64,000 nucleotides of DNA from Chondrosia reniformis (lineage: Eukaryota; Porifera; Demospongiae; Chondrillida; Chondrillidae): NCBI GenBank assembly GCA_947172415.1, contig OX359191.1, positions 9,250,996 to 9,314,995 of the forward strand, read 5' to 3'. The notes beneath the pieces were generated by a model. The model had not been told where the DNA came from. It searched no databases and worked only from the letters and a program-made list of their open reading frames with translations. Below are positions 1-14,285 of this stretch, in pieces. The translations under genes were made by a program, and so were the position numbers. Numbering within the stretch: position 1 is the stretch's first letter; the number at the start of each line of letters is the position of its first letter.

Positions 1-902
1 CATTACAAACTAACATTGTCACCTGTCTACATGTTCTTTTACTGTTTTACTTATTGCTTAAATGTGATGAAATATAATAAATTGTTTTGTAATCTTAAAA
101 CATCCACTATATGTAATTCTCCACCACTGTAAGCTGTTATTTGCTAGTTACAGAGCAATGAGCAATTAAATGGTTTCCCTAATTCAAACACTGTATTAAA
201 TGATTATTGCTATAGCAAAACTGTTTTGGTACCAGATTTAGTAATAATCACAATTGCTAGCTGAGAAATTGTTTTGTAATCTTACTCCAGTTGACAGCCA
301 TTGCAATTAGACAATAGGCTACATAGACCCATAGACCATACAACAGCTTAGCAATAACAAAAAATTCATATGATTCTTTTCTGATTTGTGGGAAATTGTC
401 AGACCATTTAATAACAAGAAGTTCATACTGCCTAACAAGTAGAAATTACCATGGCAACACCTAATTAACATTTCCAATGCAACAACTGCAATCAATCCAT
501 GTTATCAATCATCAATTCAAGGCTGCAACTGAATCCAATTTGGCAAGCTCTGGTGAACAAGAAGAGAACCAAACAAGTTCAATCTTAAAAGAAAACGTTA
601 TAACAAAGTTTCGAGTAGCTTCACTTAGCTGGCTGCCATTTTAATGTAATCACAACCAATCATGTATTCATAGTGCATTTCTCTTCCCATAAATTTAACA
701 TTGAGTTTACAATGCCCAATAAAATTCAATGCTAAATTTCTGTATCTAGAGGGAAATCTGTTGAATTCTAAATAAATCTTTTATGTATTTCTGACCATTT
801 GCATTTTGACTATAATTGAAATTAATTAGAAAAGACAACGCTCAATGAATTATTGAGCAATTCTATTCATGGGGTCACTGGACATGTTATGATTTGCTTT
901 GA

Positions 903-1049
903 GAGCTTGAATTCAATGACGAGAACAACTTGCTGAATAGGTCGGGTCTTGTACTACATATTGTCTATTGTTCCCGAGCTTGAATTCAATGACAAGAACA
1001 ACTTGCTCAATAGGCCGGGTCTTGTACTACATATTGTCTATTGTTCCCG
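903..1049. repeat. Tandem direct repeat, 2 x 73 bp
   Basis: Two adjacent copies (903-976 and 976-1049) begin gagcttgaattcaatgac and end tattgtctattgttcccg, with only about four differences. Each copy ends in two HMG/Sox-like attgt cores. The low divergence indicates a recent local duplication. Confidence 0.9.
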
Positions 1050-1460
1050 AACATGACATCGAAAACAATAAACAAAATTTTGGTTCCACAATTTTCCGCC
1101 AAGTTCACAATGTTTCCCGCCGGACCATTTCTAATAAATAGTCGAGAAAATTTTCAGTCTTTGGCCTTCGGGCTATCAACTCTGGAGGTCTACTTTGGTG
1201 TGGATCGATGCGCCAACCGTGGTAGGAGCACGACCATGGTACCATGCGACAAAGGGTCATCGGTGTTCGTATAGTGGGGTGGTCTCTCTATCATGGGTTA
1301 GTGCCTGGAGATGTATCTCACTATTAATCCTGCTTGTGTGTTAAATTGGCACTTGCGGATTCTTGCTATACGACCCGTACCTGGAGGAGCGTGGGTCCAG
1401 TGCCACTACGTAGTCGGTCAGGAACCCCTGTTGTAGGCTGCAGCTTCAGGTTGGTTTGGA

Positions 1461-1480
1461 ATTTGCATTTGCATTTGCAT
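1461..1480. repeat. TTTGCA microsatellite forming three octamer sites
   Basis: Three overlapping copies of ATTTGCAT start at 1461, 1467 and 1473. This is the consensus octamer bound by POU-family factors, but here it arises from a 6-bp microsatellite, so function is only possible. Confidence 0.6.
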
Positions 1481-2276
1481 TTGTATTCATTTTTTTGGAT
1501 CCATGCATCAATGTAGCATTTTTATTAATATTATGTATTTTCAATTCTTTTCTTGTAGTTCAGTGAACTGATGGGTCCCTACTCTAAAGCGCCTGGCCGA
1601 TCCCAATGAGCTAAAGTCTGTGTGCAGTGTTCCCAAGCTACGTTGTGTGCACATGATGATTCTCATTGGTGGGAGTTTGTGGTCCGCCAGGGTCGGGCTT
1701 GTTCTGCCCGTAGTGTAGCAGGGCAAGACTAGTAACTGGTCATAGGTCGGTCAGGTACGCCGGACCGTTCCCGTGCAACTTCTCTTACGACGCAAGTAGT
1801 GGAAGTGTCAAACAGAGTTGAGAAACCGAGGCCATTTGGGGCACGAAGTACTTCTACCTCCACGTGGTGTGCCCTGGGATCACCTGTAGAGTGATGCAAA
1901 GAGAAGTACATTTCTGTTTCATCCTCAAGATTTCAAGTCAGAAAGAATCGCTAAAGAAATTATTTTGTTTGAACAGTTTACCTTTTTTTTAACTATGTAT
2001 GTTTCAGAAATTGTCGAACAAAAATGATCATTGTACAATATTTATACAATTCCAATTTGTGAAAACATAATGATAAATATTGATATATAAAAGATTATAA
2101 AAAAGATCTAATAAAGTTTATTTATTGCATCCATCTACATAAGCCATTAGCCTTCACGGCATGTTCAGTATACTCTTGTAAATTAAGACGTATACGCGTT
2201 AACCTCAAAACGCGACAACACGCAAATGGGATTTGAGAGGTATATTACATTGACATGTTCGCTTTCTGCAGGAGGC

Positions 2277-3000
2277 ATGCTGCCTCTCTCACGAATCTTG
2301 AGACCTTTAAGTAAGTGATTTTGTGTTACCAAAATAACTTTTCGTTCGTATTTACATCGTGCTCACTCGCTCCATAGGGAATTTTGCGTACAATAAGTAT
2401 TTAAACGGCTTTATACACACAGAAACAAGTACAGAACTTTTAGATAGTTACAAGTGGTCATTAGGACTACACAGCAACCGATTGGCACTTCCAAATGAAA
2501 ATTCAAAATGGCAGGAGAACATGATGCAACGACTCCTCTCTCAGCCTTCTTCACATCTAACGGAGAACAAGTCGTTTCATACTTTGTTCAATGACCAGGA
2601 GATCTCACAAAGGAAGGTTAGTTAGGAACTCGCTGCTCAAAGTGTATGCATTTAATAACCAGTTTCTGTGGTATGCTTATAGGTTGTTGTAACTTACTGG
2701 AACTGTCATTGTAGTTTGAATAGTTGTAATGTTACTATAATATTATTATGTTTTTAATATGCTATCAATACATTCTTCCACTTTTGTACTGTTTCTCTTC
2801 ATTTGCAGTTTTTATATTGCAGTGGTATGCTAGACTCTTCTAGTGCTAATGCCATGGTTGAGCCAGCTTGGGAACCCAGCGGCCATTTAATTTGGTTAAG
2901 TAGTGTTGTGAAGAAGAGAAGGAAGAAAATGAACAAGCACAAACATCGTAAGAGGTGGAGGAAGAACAAGCACATTAGAAGAAAACACGGACGAGCTTAA
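2277..3000 (+). CDS. AURKAIP1: AURKAIP1 / mitochondrial small-subunit protein mS38
   Basis: Exons 2277-2310, 2378-2616 and 2809-3000 keep frame and encode 154 residues. The last ~35 residues are extremely basic (KKRRKKMNKHKHRKRWRKNK and onward), the hallmark of the mS38/AURKAIP1 C-terminal domain (DUF1713), a mitochondrial ribosomal small-subunit protein. The N-terminus (MLPLSRILRPLRNFAYNKY) is rich in Arg and hydrophobic residues without acidic ones, as expected of a mitochondrial presequence. I chose the ATG at 2277 because an upstream ATG at 2254 hits a stop after splicing in exon 2. The second donor is GTTAGT. A polyadenylation signal AATAAA lies at 3107-3112. The middle of the protein is poorly conserved, so identity rests mainly on the C-terminus and overall design. 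Confidence 0.82.
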
Positions 3001-3449
3001 TTGTGAATACATGTTATTGTTATTTGTACGTCGCAACTTCCATTTAAGAGTAAAACTTTTGGTACAACTTATCTTATTCTATATACAATTATAATGAAGT
3101 TGAATTAATAAAACTGGAAAATAAGACTGCATGCATTGCTTGAAGGAAGGTGTATATTGATAGGTACAAGAACTTGATCATTTGGTGGGACTAGTATCAA
3201 ATGAGTATGATTTAACATATATACGTATTAGCCAGGAGAAGAATACGTATATTTTAACCTTACATAGCTGTCCTGACTCAATCGAATTACTTTTATAACC
3301 CATCCCTACTTCAGCATCACATACATTATGAGCCTCAGAGTATGCACAACAATCGTTGGTTTGGTATATTTGAATCATTACTACATGTACAATGCAAACA
3401 AGTGAAAATGTCTGATATTCCGTAACTATACACTTTCCAAAATAAATGT
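3001..3449. other. Convergent 3' flanks of AURKAIP1 and LZIC
   Basis: AT-rich sequence between two converging genes. It contains the AATAAA of AURKAIP1 (3107-3112). A 91-codon minus-strand frame here is not supported by composition or similarity. Confidence 0.7.
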
Positions 3450-4877
<1,428 letters not shown>

Positions 4878-4908
4878 TTTACAAGTCTCGCACAGCTAGC
4901 CCTAAGCA
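4878..4908. promoter_or_regulatory. 31-bp divergent start region, LZIC / dystrobrevin-like
   Basis: The ATG of LZIC (minus, 4875-4877) and the ATG of the dystrobrevin-like gene (plus, 4909-4911) are separated by 31 bp. The promoters must therefore be shared, or each gene's 5' leader must overlap the other gene. No TATA box is visible. Confidence 0.7.
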
Positions 4909-7900
4909 ATGGAAGGACTCCTCAGGGATATCGGTAAGAACTGCTCAATTCTGCAGATACAAGCGTTATTGTGTTCGATTTCAATTTGCTTGTGTCAAGT
5001 TTAATTATTTCGTGTCCCGTGAAAGTCCAGTTACCGTAACTTAGCTGGCTTCTCTCTCTGTAGACAGTTTCAACGAAGTTCACTACTTGAACTACCGAAT
5101 AGCTCTCAAACTGAGATGTATCCAGAGGACTATATCTTGTGAGTTGCCATGGATACCGAATCCAGCACGATCGCTGCAGTATGCCATCACATTATGCAAA
5201 GGGCTGGCAGGATGATTAGATCAATCACTGAAGCCTTATTGGGCGTCACATGTTATTGTTTTATTTTCTCCTTATTAGCCTCTGCAATTTAATGTAATTT
5301 AATGTGGAGCTATATGCATAAAGGGAGAGTTAGGTACACACGTTGTCTGTGCAAAGGCTATGATCATAGAATGTGAATAATCATTGATGGATTATGCAAT
5401 ACAATGTGTATGAATTATGAATAATCTAACCCTAAGTATTGCTATAGTATATATATACTGAATACTATAAATCCCTTTATTTAAGTGGAGCCAAAAGTTA
5501 GCAAAACTGGATTTTACCCCTACATAGCGGAATACAATGTGTATATAGGAATAATCTAATGCGCCATATTTCTTCATGCTGCGTCTACTTTAGAGTAAAG
5601 TCCTATAGGGAACTAAACCTATAATATTTAAGTATTGCTATAGTATATACCAAGGGGTATTGCACACTGAATAGCTGTTAATGTGGTAACTGGTTAAGTT
5701 ATGGAATGTTTTTATAATCTTTCAGCTCCACAAAGTTTGTTTAGCACTTGTAGCAACAGATATTGGTTGCTACAAGACATGTAAACTCTATTAAGACCAC
5801 CTTGTCAGAAGCTGTTCTTATTAAGCTCTCTCCTTCCCACTCTGTTATTAGTTGATAGTGTTCCGGTTGAGCTGCTCCATGAACTGCTGGTATCCCAACC
5901 CGGACAGGCCGATAACTACATGCCTTATTTGGAGAGGTTCCTTGCGGAGCTGTATAACTCTATACAAGGTACCTCTTCTGCCAAAGAGCTCTGCAGTAAT
6001 GTCATGTTAATGGCATTCAACTGGTAGGTGCACACTAATTGTAATCAGATAGATGAACAAGTTGTGATATAGAGTATGTATAATATGTCAGTTACTATAT
6101 TTAGTGTATGATGTCATCCTTTTTGCAGTTTGGCTGGAGAGAGGTTGACTAGACTGAAAGTGGAAGTCTTCACCCATCTCTTCTCGTCACTAGCTCCTCA
6201 GGAGAAGGCAAGATGTGAGGAATACTGGTTTGGCCTTCTTCTTGGGAAGTGTAATTGTGTCATGGTATTGGCTGTCGTGTTGGCTTTCATTGCTACACTC
6301 TTTACTATTGTTCAAATGTTTATGTGTAAATGGTACTTTACTTAGGGGAATTTGATGCTGAAATTTATCTCATTTTTGAATGCTTTCTTAATCTCTGACC
6401 TTATATGGCTTCTGCCAATGGTCCAGCTGCAGCAGCTGTGTGGCAAGCCATAGCAACCACCTAGCAACAAGCCATAGCAACCAATCCAAACCATACCTTA
6501 CCAATTGAGCTGATAAGGATTAGGTTTGATAAGCTGTTCCATGGCTGGAAGCCCTGATGTGGTTCCTCTCACGAGTGTGTGCGTGTCACCTGACCAGGGC
6601 ACACCTGGCATTGTGTGGTCGTGTGAGGCTGAGATAAGCATTCACCCGAGTGGGATACCCTACACCATTCACACCCCTCTGGGGAGATAAGTAACTTCCA
6701 GGCTGATATGAAAATCTGTTTATCTTGTACTTTAGATTTGTATATTTCAATGGCCTCGTTCGATGGGATCAGGAAGAAATCATTTGAGTTACTTTTGCAA
6801 ATTATAAGTCAAATTTTAAAGTCAATTGGAGAATTGTTACATTACCCCAGTGAAAAGGTACAATAATGAAGTCATCATCATCTTTTGGTCAGTATGGTAA
6901 CACACCCTTTCTCCAATAGGTTTTAGAAAATTACAATGAAGAACAATTTGTACAAGTAATGATAGGGGCTGCCCCCTTTAAATGGTTTTCTATATGGCAC
7001 AAATTAAAAGTAGGAGAACATGGTAAGTGTATTTACATGTGACCATCACATGACCATCACATGATGCTGGTGCCCTGCCCTTGTAGCCCTTCACCAGGTG
7101 GAGTGTAGCTGTTGCCACGAGAAACCAATGGCTGGTCTCCGGTACCGCTGCCTCCAGTGTGCCTCTGCTCAGTTCTGCCAGGTGGGTAGACCCTCTAATT
7201 AGAAGTGGGCTTGTCCATACTAATAGGGCTACATCCTTTGTGTGCTGCTGTGCTCAGAGTAATGTATCCTTAAAAGGGAAATTATTTAATAAAGAGTGGT
7301 CAATTTGCAACATACCCAATGTGGGTTCTCATGTATGATAATGCAATCTTGCAATAGAGAGCTTTGGGAAACCTGTTAATTGTCATAAGTCATAAAGTCA
7401 TGACATGCAATTATATCTAGTGAATATCCAATATATCTTGTGTATATCTAGTAAATATCTAGTATATCTAGTGTATATCTAGTATATCTTGTGAATATCC
7501 AGTATATCTTGTGTATATCTAGTATATCTTGTGTATATCTAGTATATCTAGTGTACGTATATCTAGTATATCTTGTGAATATCATGTATATCTTGTGTAT
7601 ATCTAGTAATATCTTGTGAATATCTAGTATATCTAGTGTATATCTTGTGTATATCTTGTATATAGTGGTGCTACTTAAGAGGCAAGGTCAACTCTGTCAA
7701 TGGACACTTGGAGACACACATAACACAAGAGATTCAGGTCAGTTATGGATTTCACATTACCTGCCTACGGTGCCTCTACTAACTGATAAATACCTTTATA
7801 GATTCAACTTAGGTTTTATTTAAGTGTAACTCAAAACAATGAAATGGCTTGAATTCTTGTTTTATAAACCATCTTACTTCAGTCATCACAATGGCTACAG

Positions 7901-10900
7901 AGAACATGGCATCAGAAGCTGTTTTGTGTTGCCCCGGGCAACGAGAGCAAAGGTTGTATTATGAATGATATTATACAACCTTTTGTAAGGCCAGAGGGAC
8001 CAAAGTAAGGAGGGAGGGGGAAGGGAGTGGTGTGCAGGAGAGGGGAGCGGTGTGCAGGAGAGGGGAGGGGGGAGGGGAGCTGTGTGCAGGAGAGAGGAGG
8101 GGGGAGGGGAGCGGTGTGCAGGAGAGAGGAGGGGGGAGGGGAGCTGTGTGCAGGAGAGAGGGGAGGGGGAGGGGAGCTGTGTGCAGGAGAGAGGAGGGGG
8201 AGGGAGTGGTGTGCAGGAGAGAGGAGGGGGGAGGGGAGCTGTGTGCAGGAGAGAGGAGGGGGGAGGGGAACGGTGTGCAGGAGAGAGGAGGGGGGAGGGG
8301 AGCTGTGTGCAGGAGAGAGGAGGGGGGAGGGGAACGGTGTGCAGGAGAGAGGAGGGGGGAGGGGAACGGTGTGCAGGAGAGAGGAGGGGGGAGGGGAGCT
8401 GAAAACACATTTTGTCTCATTTCTTAGATGTCATGACTTGGAGACACCTCAGTCCACTCCAGGTCTGTCGAGATCAGGTTTGAGGCAGGAACTGATTATG
8501 GGTAGTCCCAGTGCATTTGTGGCTAGTGTGTCCACTTCTTCACCTCTGCTCAATCGCCTCCCTGGCAACCCAGAAGTGAAGAAACAATTCTATAAGGAAC
8601 TTTCAAAGAAAAACAAGTAATAATATTTCATGATCTTTGAATAAGAATATCTTTGAAGTGAGTCTTGAGCGTCTAATCACTTAGAGAGGTGGTCCCATTG
8701 GAGAGGTTGTCACACTAGCGAGGTGGTCCCATTGGAGAGGTTGTCACACTAGCGAGGTGGTCCCATTGGAGAGGTGGTTGCACTAGAGAGTCGGTCACAC
8801 TAGAGAGGTGGTTGCACTAGAGAGGTGGTCACACTAGAGAGGTGGTCACATTAATTCTAAAGAGTCCATTAGACAACATTTGCTAGTGTTCACTTGTGTA
8901 CGAGTCATACTCCATTTTCACAATGATTTCCATGGAAACCTTTAGATAGAGGTATACTTTACTATCTAATCATATAAATGTCAGCTAACTGGCGAGGACC
9001 ATTTTCTATAATTTGAGCTCTTTGTCTAATTGAATGAAGGGATGTAGGATGGCAGGAAATGGTGTATTGTTCACTCCTGTAAGCACTGCTAAATCCTGTA
9101 AGCACTGCTAAATCCTGTAAGCACTGCTAATGAGCTAATGAGTTGTCAGCTTGTCAAATGTACAGAGAAGTGGAGATTAGAGAAGTTGGGGAATTCGAGA
9201 GGTGGTGGATTAGATAAGTAGTGGATTAGAGAAGTTGGGACTTAGAGAAATAGTGGATTAGAGAGGTGGTGGAATGGAGAGGTGGTGGAATGGAAAGGTG
9301 GTGGATTGGAGTATGTACGTATATTTAAGTCTGACATCTGTAAAACTGTAAAACTTATGATGGTGAAGAGTTGCCATGGTAGTACACCCGAGTGTTTTTT
9401 ATGAATCCAGCAATGTACTGCAAATTGTTGAACATTTAATAGTAATTGTTAATAATGACTAAGTTTTAGCATATTCTGAACCTTACTCATAAGCATTAGT
9501 ATGATATATTCAATTTCAATAGTACATGAATCATGTGGTTAATTTATGTGTAACTGTGCATAGGAACAATATAAATGCTGCACTATTATACACGTGTGCA
9601 GTTGTATTAAGTGGTAAACACCTACAGCAAAGTAACTGTGATCTGAACAGTCAACCTCTCTCGTCTTTGTGTGTTTAACCAACTGTGATGGTTACATTAA
9701 GTATAATGAATTGCATATTAGGTACATATTGTCCCCTGCTTGGAGTTTGTTGCATAATAACTGATGTGCATTGCTTAATTTCTGATGTGCATTGCATAAT
9801 GTCTGATGTGTGTCATTAGATACCTGAAGAAGGAGCTTCAGGGATGTCAGGACACGCTGCAACATGTCACTCAGGTGGAGTGCCTTACGGAGGAGGAGAA
9901 AGAGTTGAAGACCAATATTCAAGGTCTGCTTGCAAAGCGACAGCACTTGGCTTGTGAGCTAGAGGATCTTGTGGACAAGGTGAAGTGACCTCGTGTAACA
10001 ACCATCTGTTTCATTTAGAAAATATCAATTATCACAAGCTAAGGGGAGCAAAATACAATAGAGAAATATATTGAGGGGCACTCCCAGTTTAATGTGTTTC
10101 TTTGCTATTGATAATTGGCAATTTGATTTGCTCAAGGTGGCAAAATATTTTCTAGAGGGGGAAGGGGGGCAATTACCCCCTGCCCCCTCTAGGGGAGATT
10201 CTGCTGTTGCAGCTGTTGTATACCCGTAGTAGGTGGCTTCATTGAAAGGAGTGTCTCAATGGAGCAGTTTAATAGAGAGAGCTAATAAATGGCATTGGCC
10301 ATATAAATATAAATACATTTATGCATGGATATCTGTTAACTGATACGCACTATAAAGAAATTGCTACAAATGTGAGTAGTTTATATAGCTGGAGTTTGTG
10401 CAAATGTCTTTAAATGCATTCTGATCAAGATATTGTTGTTTAGTCTCGTGTGATTGGAATGACTGGTACATGTGGTCACATTGTAGTATCTGATAATGGT
10501 CTGCTATATGGGACCATTTGCTTGCTGAAAGTGTAGTAAATATCTATGAGATAGTGTTTATATCAAGTCTTCTAGTGTCTTCCATCCCTATATGTCCCTG
10601 TGTGGTGCAGCTAGTCCTACAAGTGCTCACAAGCACTGTCACACCCAGGAAAACCCAGAACCTTTATTTGGCAGGTCACTGCTCAACATGGTGTGTACCC
10701 TACTTGGAAGCAGGTCTGGGACCACAGCACTGTATATCTCACAGTGCTCCAAAGCCCTACACTGGACTGCAATGGTTCCAATCAGAGCCCCTATCTGCAC
10801 TGATGTGGCTTCCCTGATGGGGCTCTCTGATAGGTGGTTCTTTTCAAGGAAATGCCATTTATGGAATGTTGCCATAGCAACCTGCTGCATGCACGAGTTT

Positions 10901-12907
10901 GTCTGTTGGCTTAGGGATGGGTGTGGATCTTTAAAGGAAATTGTCTGCTCAAGTGTTGGGTGCTGTTTGCACTCTGAGAAGCTGTACAGTTGCAGGCACT
11001 TGAAACAGAGGAAATTGAATATCCAATGACTCTGGATATATCATCAACATTGTTTTAGCGGAGGATGTAGATGGGTTGTGTAACACTATTATGAGGTGAT
11101 CCTGTTCTAAAGCCTCTTTCTTCCATTTGTCAAACCATCTTCCTTCCTAACAGGAATGCAGTGACTAAACAAAGGAGTGTTCTGGTTTGGCTAACAGTGT
11201 ATTGTCTGCCAATAATTGTGTGAAATCCATCCTATACTGGTCCTTCCTGATTGAGCAATATCACTGGTGTATGAAGCAACTGGGCTGGGCAGCAGAGCTT
11301 TGGAACATAGAATAAGGGACTGCCTCAGTATTCCAGAACATCACCTCATATTATGAAGCAATGAAGATTTAATGTAGTTTACTATATGACTGGATGTTCC
11401 AAGTTTTATTCCTAACATGTATATTATATAGATTGACATTTTTATTTACTTGGATTACTAAATACATAATATGGATGGGTTAATTTAAAGGTCTCCATCA
11501 GGTAAAGGAGAGCTGAGTGTTGGTAATATTCAACAGCTGCCCATTAGCAGAATCACTCAGCGAGAAGCTATATAAAGTTAATGTCTTGCAGCCGTAGAAT
11601 TTACCTAAAATACCCATTTTTCCTGGTCCAACATTCATCTGTTGAGTCAGCTCATTCTGTTGCTGTTTGACTTCAACCTGCAGCCAGCTAATACCAGTTG
11701 AACCTTCTCCTAATCCGTTTGACTTTCTCTACAACTGTAGCTCCACCATTAGACATGTGAATATTATGTGTATATATTCTACTGTCTGCAAGTGTGTAAT
11801 AGTGTTTAACAGCTTTAGGAGGCTGATATTTGTTGGGTAAATTGACTACTATGAAATTTACAAGTGCTAGCTGTTCACTTAAATGGAAATCATCAAAGAC
11901 AGTGAAAAATTATTAGTATTGTGTAAACGTGTACAGTCCATTTTTAAACAAATATATTCACTTATTTTTAAGAACTTCCTTCATGCGGGATTATGTACTT
12001 TTAATAGTGAATACTTTGAGAGGTAATAGTAGTCAAGTGTACGTACTGCACGCTCATTTGTCTAATTTTGCATCGGTGTGATCTGTTGTTTATATCCATA
12101 TAAAGTATTGACTATCTTGTTACGACCATCATTCCTTTAACTGAAGGTACACTCAATGAAAGATGACAGCACTGTCCAGTCTCACGTTGACAGCACCGTC
12201 TCATCCGGCAGGTCACCACTGAAGAGGAGTACAAGTGCGTATCTATGCCTGATCCATCACATATAGTTGTATGAGTCACATGTCTACATTGGGTTGGGCT
12301 GTCATGGGTAACACAAAGTAATTTGCATGAGGTTGTTTTTAACGGATTCCTTCAAATGATTTTTTGAGCGTTGCCTGAGATTGTAGTGTAGGAGTGTATG
12401 GTTTCACATTTTACTTATTCCAAGTTCTCTCCCCTGAGGAGGAGGATTGAAAGTGTCTACAAGTTTAGTACACTCCTAACATTGGGAACCCATTTCATTT
12501 CACTTTCTACATACTGTCAAGGCCTCTACTTTCATGTACTTTTGATTCTCAACATTCTCTAAGCTTGTGAAATTATCCAAGTGAGAGATGTGGAGGAGAA
12601 TCTTGTTTAGTTTTCATTTGAATGTGAGTAATGAATCTTATATTTAGTGTTGCAGTCTTGGTTAAATATGCAGGTTATGTATATAGAAGCTTGTATTATA
12701 TACTAGCTCTAGACTGGACATTTATCAGACCTAGTTGCTTACATTTTGCACGAGTTTTACATTAATACCAGCTACTTTACATTAAGTGATGTTTTCAATT
12801 ATGTTTGCTTTAATAGTAGTGTTAATGTACTTTTTTATCTTTCTTTTGAAGGTCTTTGTAGTGGAACAAAAGGGAAAAGGAGACAGCTCCAAGAAACTCT
12901 GGTTTAA
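4909..12907 (+). CDS. Dystrobrevin-like protein (dystrophin superfamily)
   Basis: Exons: 4909-4933, 5064-5138, 5852-6023, 6129-6214, 6736-6857, 6920-7022, 7087-7181, 7666-7737, 7883-7952, 8428-8616, 9820-9979, 12147-12234, 12852-12907 (about 437 residues). EF-hand-like regions come first (YRIALKLRCIQRTIS; KARYLYISMASFDGIRKKSF), then a ZZ zinc finger over exons 7-8 (VECSCCHEKPMAGLRYRC, LQCASAQFCQWC), then a coiled coil in exon 11. There are no spectrin repeats or actin-binding domain, so it matches dystrobrevin or dystrotelin rather than dystrophin. Such proteins join the dystroglycan complex at the membrane. Exons 1-9 and 10-13 each keep frame, but exon 9 ends in phase 1 while exon 10 needs phase 2, so an exon is missing or altered near the 8.0-8.4 kb array. 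The last two exons are less certain; reading through exon 11 would stop at 9986-9988. Confidence 0.85.
7423..7660. repeat. AT-rich tandem repeat in dystrobrevin-like intron 7
   Basis: Imperfect repeats of tatctagtatatcttgtg of variable length run almost to the exon 8 acceptor at 7664-7665. Confidence 0.85.
8027..8400. repeat. Purine-rich minisatellite in dystrobrevin-like intron 9
   Basis: About twelve copies of a ~32-bp unit containing gtgtgcaggagagaggaggg. The plus strand is almost pure purine with G-runs. Each unit has a CAG that could act as a weak acceptor. The open frames across it on both strands (116-197 codons) are repeat artefacts. Confidence 0.9.
8675..8860. repeat. Minisatellite in dystrobrevin-like intron 10
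   Basis: Repeats of gagaggtggtcccattgg and gagaggttgtcacactag variants. Two related short arrays follow in the same intron: a 19-bp unit (tgtaagcactgctaaatcc) at about 9077-9128 and ggattagagaagttggg-type units at about 9170-9310. Confidence 0.8.
9980..12146. other. Large intron 11 of the dystrobrevin-like gene
   Basis: This 2.2-kb intron holds no recognisable exon. A 145-codon plus-strand frame (10592-11029) and overlapping frames at 10518-10890 have no recognisable domain and no splice signals tying them to the gene. The block may be a decayed insertion. The interval would be intergenic if the gene ended at 9988. Confidence 0.5.
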
Positions 12908-13400
12908 GAAAGCTTATGTTCAAGCACTCATTCTTTGTTACATATTTCCCTCTTTTCAAGACATCAATTAAATTAATAAAATCAGTTGAATGGATAATAT
13001 ATTGTAGCATGTATATAGATAGCACTTTTGAAAGTCATTTACTAATACTTGGGAATTGTAAACAATTTACTTTTTGTATGCACTTCCTGTGAACATGTAT
13101 ATAGAAATACTGAAATATTTTTCAGTATACATTATTGCAGTGATTTGTATATAAGTTCATACTCGAGGAGCTGTTTGGTTTTATTTAAGTATGCTGTATG
13201 ACAGCAGGAAGCTCTTCCTGTTTATGGCGCTATGCAGACGTGATGTCGCTGCAATTTTATAAAAGGGCCTGCAGCGCTCCAGTGAAATCAGAGCTTGCTA
13301 TAGTGTGAGGTTTAAGGGACAAATAAGAAAGCGAGACCAAAGGTTATAATTTGACGATCAGTAGCTGCAGATTTACTGGTACATTACAAGGACGGACGCA
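12908..13400 (+). promoter_or_regulatory. FOXL2 upstream region with TATA box
   Basis: A TATAAAA box at 13258-13264 lies about 140 bp before the FOXL2 ATG and sits in a short GC-richer patch, consistent with initiation near 13290. AT-rich sequence to the left includes AATAAA near 12973, a likely polyadenylation signal for the preceding gene. Confidence 0.65.
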
Positions 13401-14285
13401 ATGTCGGACTTTAACGGAGGTTCGCCCTGCATAGCAAGTGATTTTGATTCGCAAGACAGTCCCCGCCCGCCCTCTAGTCCCGATAGCTCTTCGGGCGTTT
13501 CGGATAAACAGGACAAAAAGATTTCAATATTCGAGCAGTTAGCACTCGGAGATAGCGATAAAAATGAAAACGTAAAACCACCTTATTCCTACGTTGCATT
13601 GATAGCAATGGCCATCTCGCAGTCTGCAGACAGGAAAATGACGCTCAGTGGAATATACCAGTTTATAATGGATAGATTTCCGTACTATGCTAAGAATAAG
13701 AAGGGTTGGCAGAACTCGATCAGACACAACCTCTCACTGAATGAGTGTTTCCAGAAGATCCCCAGAGAGGGAGGGGACAGGAAGGGCAACTTTTGGACTT
13801 TAGATGAGACTTGTGAAGAAATGTTTGAAAGGGGCAACTTTAAGAGGAGAAAGAGAATGAAAAGACCGAACAAGGCAGTGTCCCCCGGCCCTCACTCGAG
13901 AGTTGCACCATCTCCTTATTTGGAAAACATTTATGGACAGTCAACAACAGGTAACTTTGTCCCTCCCTTTATCCCCTCCCCCTCCTTCCAAGTGGCACCC
14001 TCACAGGCAGCCTACCCATGGAGCCCCGCCCCCAACTGCCATGTTCCATTCAGCCACACCTCCAGCAACAGAATGTACATTGAACCATACACACCATCGT
14101 CAGACACGCGGATACCTACCTACAACTTGGACATGCAGCCCTTCAACGTCTACGGCACTGCTAATATTTGTCCCAGTCCGCAGACCCCCATGGAGTGTCC
14201 TAGCCCCGCCCTCCCCTCCATGTACGGCCCTCCCCCGCAACTGCCCTGCAAGACTGAGAGGAGCTACAATATGTGTGCCTACTGA
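13401..14285 (+). CDS. FOXL2: FOXL2-type forkhead transcription factor
   Basis: A single uninterrupted frame of 294 residues. The forkhead (winged-helix) DNA-binding domain spans about residues 58-156, starting [20 protein letters not shown], with recognition helix [19 protein letters not shown] and C-terminal basic wing [14 protein letters not shown]. The RRKRMKRP ending, the KNKKGWQ helix and lack of introns are typical of FoxL2, which acts in gonadal and mesoderm-related regulation in bilaterians. The N-terminus is Ser/Pro/Asp-rich (residues 16-40). The C-terminus is rich in Pro, Tyr and Ser and ends in a short conserved-looking tail. There is no polyalanine tract. FoxL1 and other Fox classes fit less well. 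It converges with OTUD3, 237 bp away. Confidence 0.92.
   Translation: MSDFNGGSPCIASDFDSQDSPRPPSSPDSSSGVSDKQDKKISIFEQLALGDSDKNENVKPPYSYVALIAMAISQSADRKMTLSGIYQFIMDRFPYYAKNKKGWQNSIRHNLSLNECFQKIPREGGDRKGNFWTLDETCEEMFERGNFKRRKRMKRPNKAVSPGPHSRVAPSPYLENIYGQSTTGNFVPPFIPSPSFQVAPSQAAYPWSPAPNCHVPFSHTSSNRMYIEPYTPSSDTRIPTYNLDMQPFNVYGTANICPSPQTPMECPSPALPSMYGPPPQLPCKTERSYNMCAY

Larger units (their letters stand above)
1..2276. other. Left flank without a recognised gene
   Basis: No exon chain or protein family could be recognised on either strand. Positions 1-900 and 1920-2276 are AT-rich. Positions about 1060-1920 are noticeably more GC-rich and hold only short open frames (60-77 codons) of unremarkable composition, so this block could be a decayed mobile element or the end of a gene lying to the left. 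A 73-bp direct repeat and a short octamer-type microsatellite are listed separately. Confidence 0.6.

Noticed and set aside
7895-8620. Several 116-197 codon frames on both strands
   Set aside because: Produced by the purine minisatellite in the dystrobrevin-like intron; only the final stretch from 8428 is coding.
10518-11029. Overlapping plus- and minus-strand frames of 83-145 codons in intron 11 of the dystrobrevin-like gene
   Set aside because: No recognisable domain, several overlapping frames of equal quality and no splice links; likely chance or a decayed insertion.
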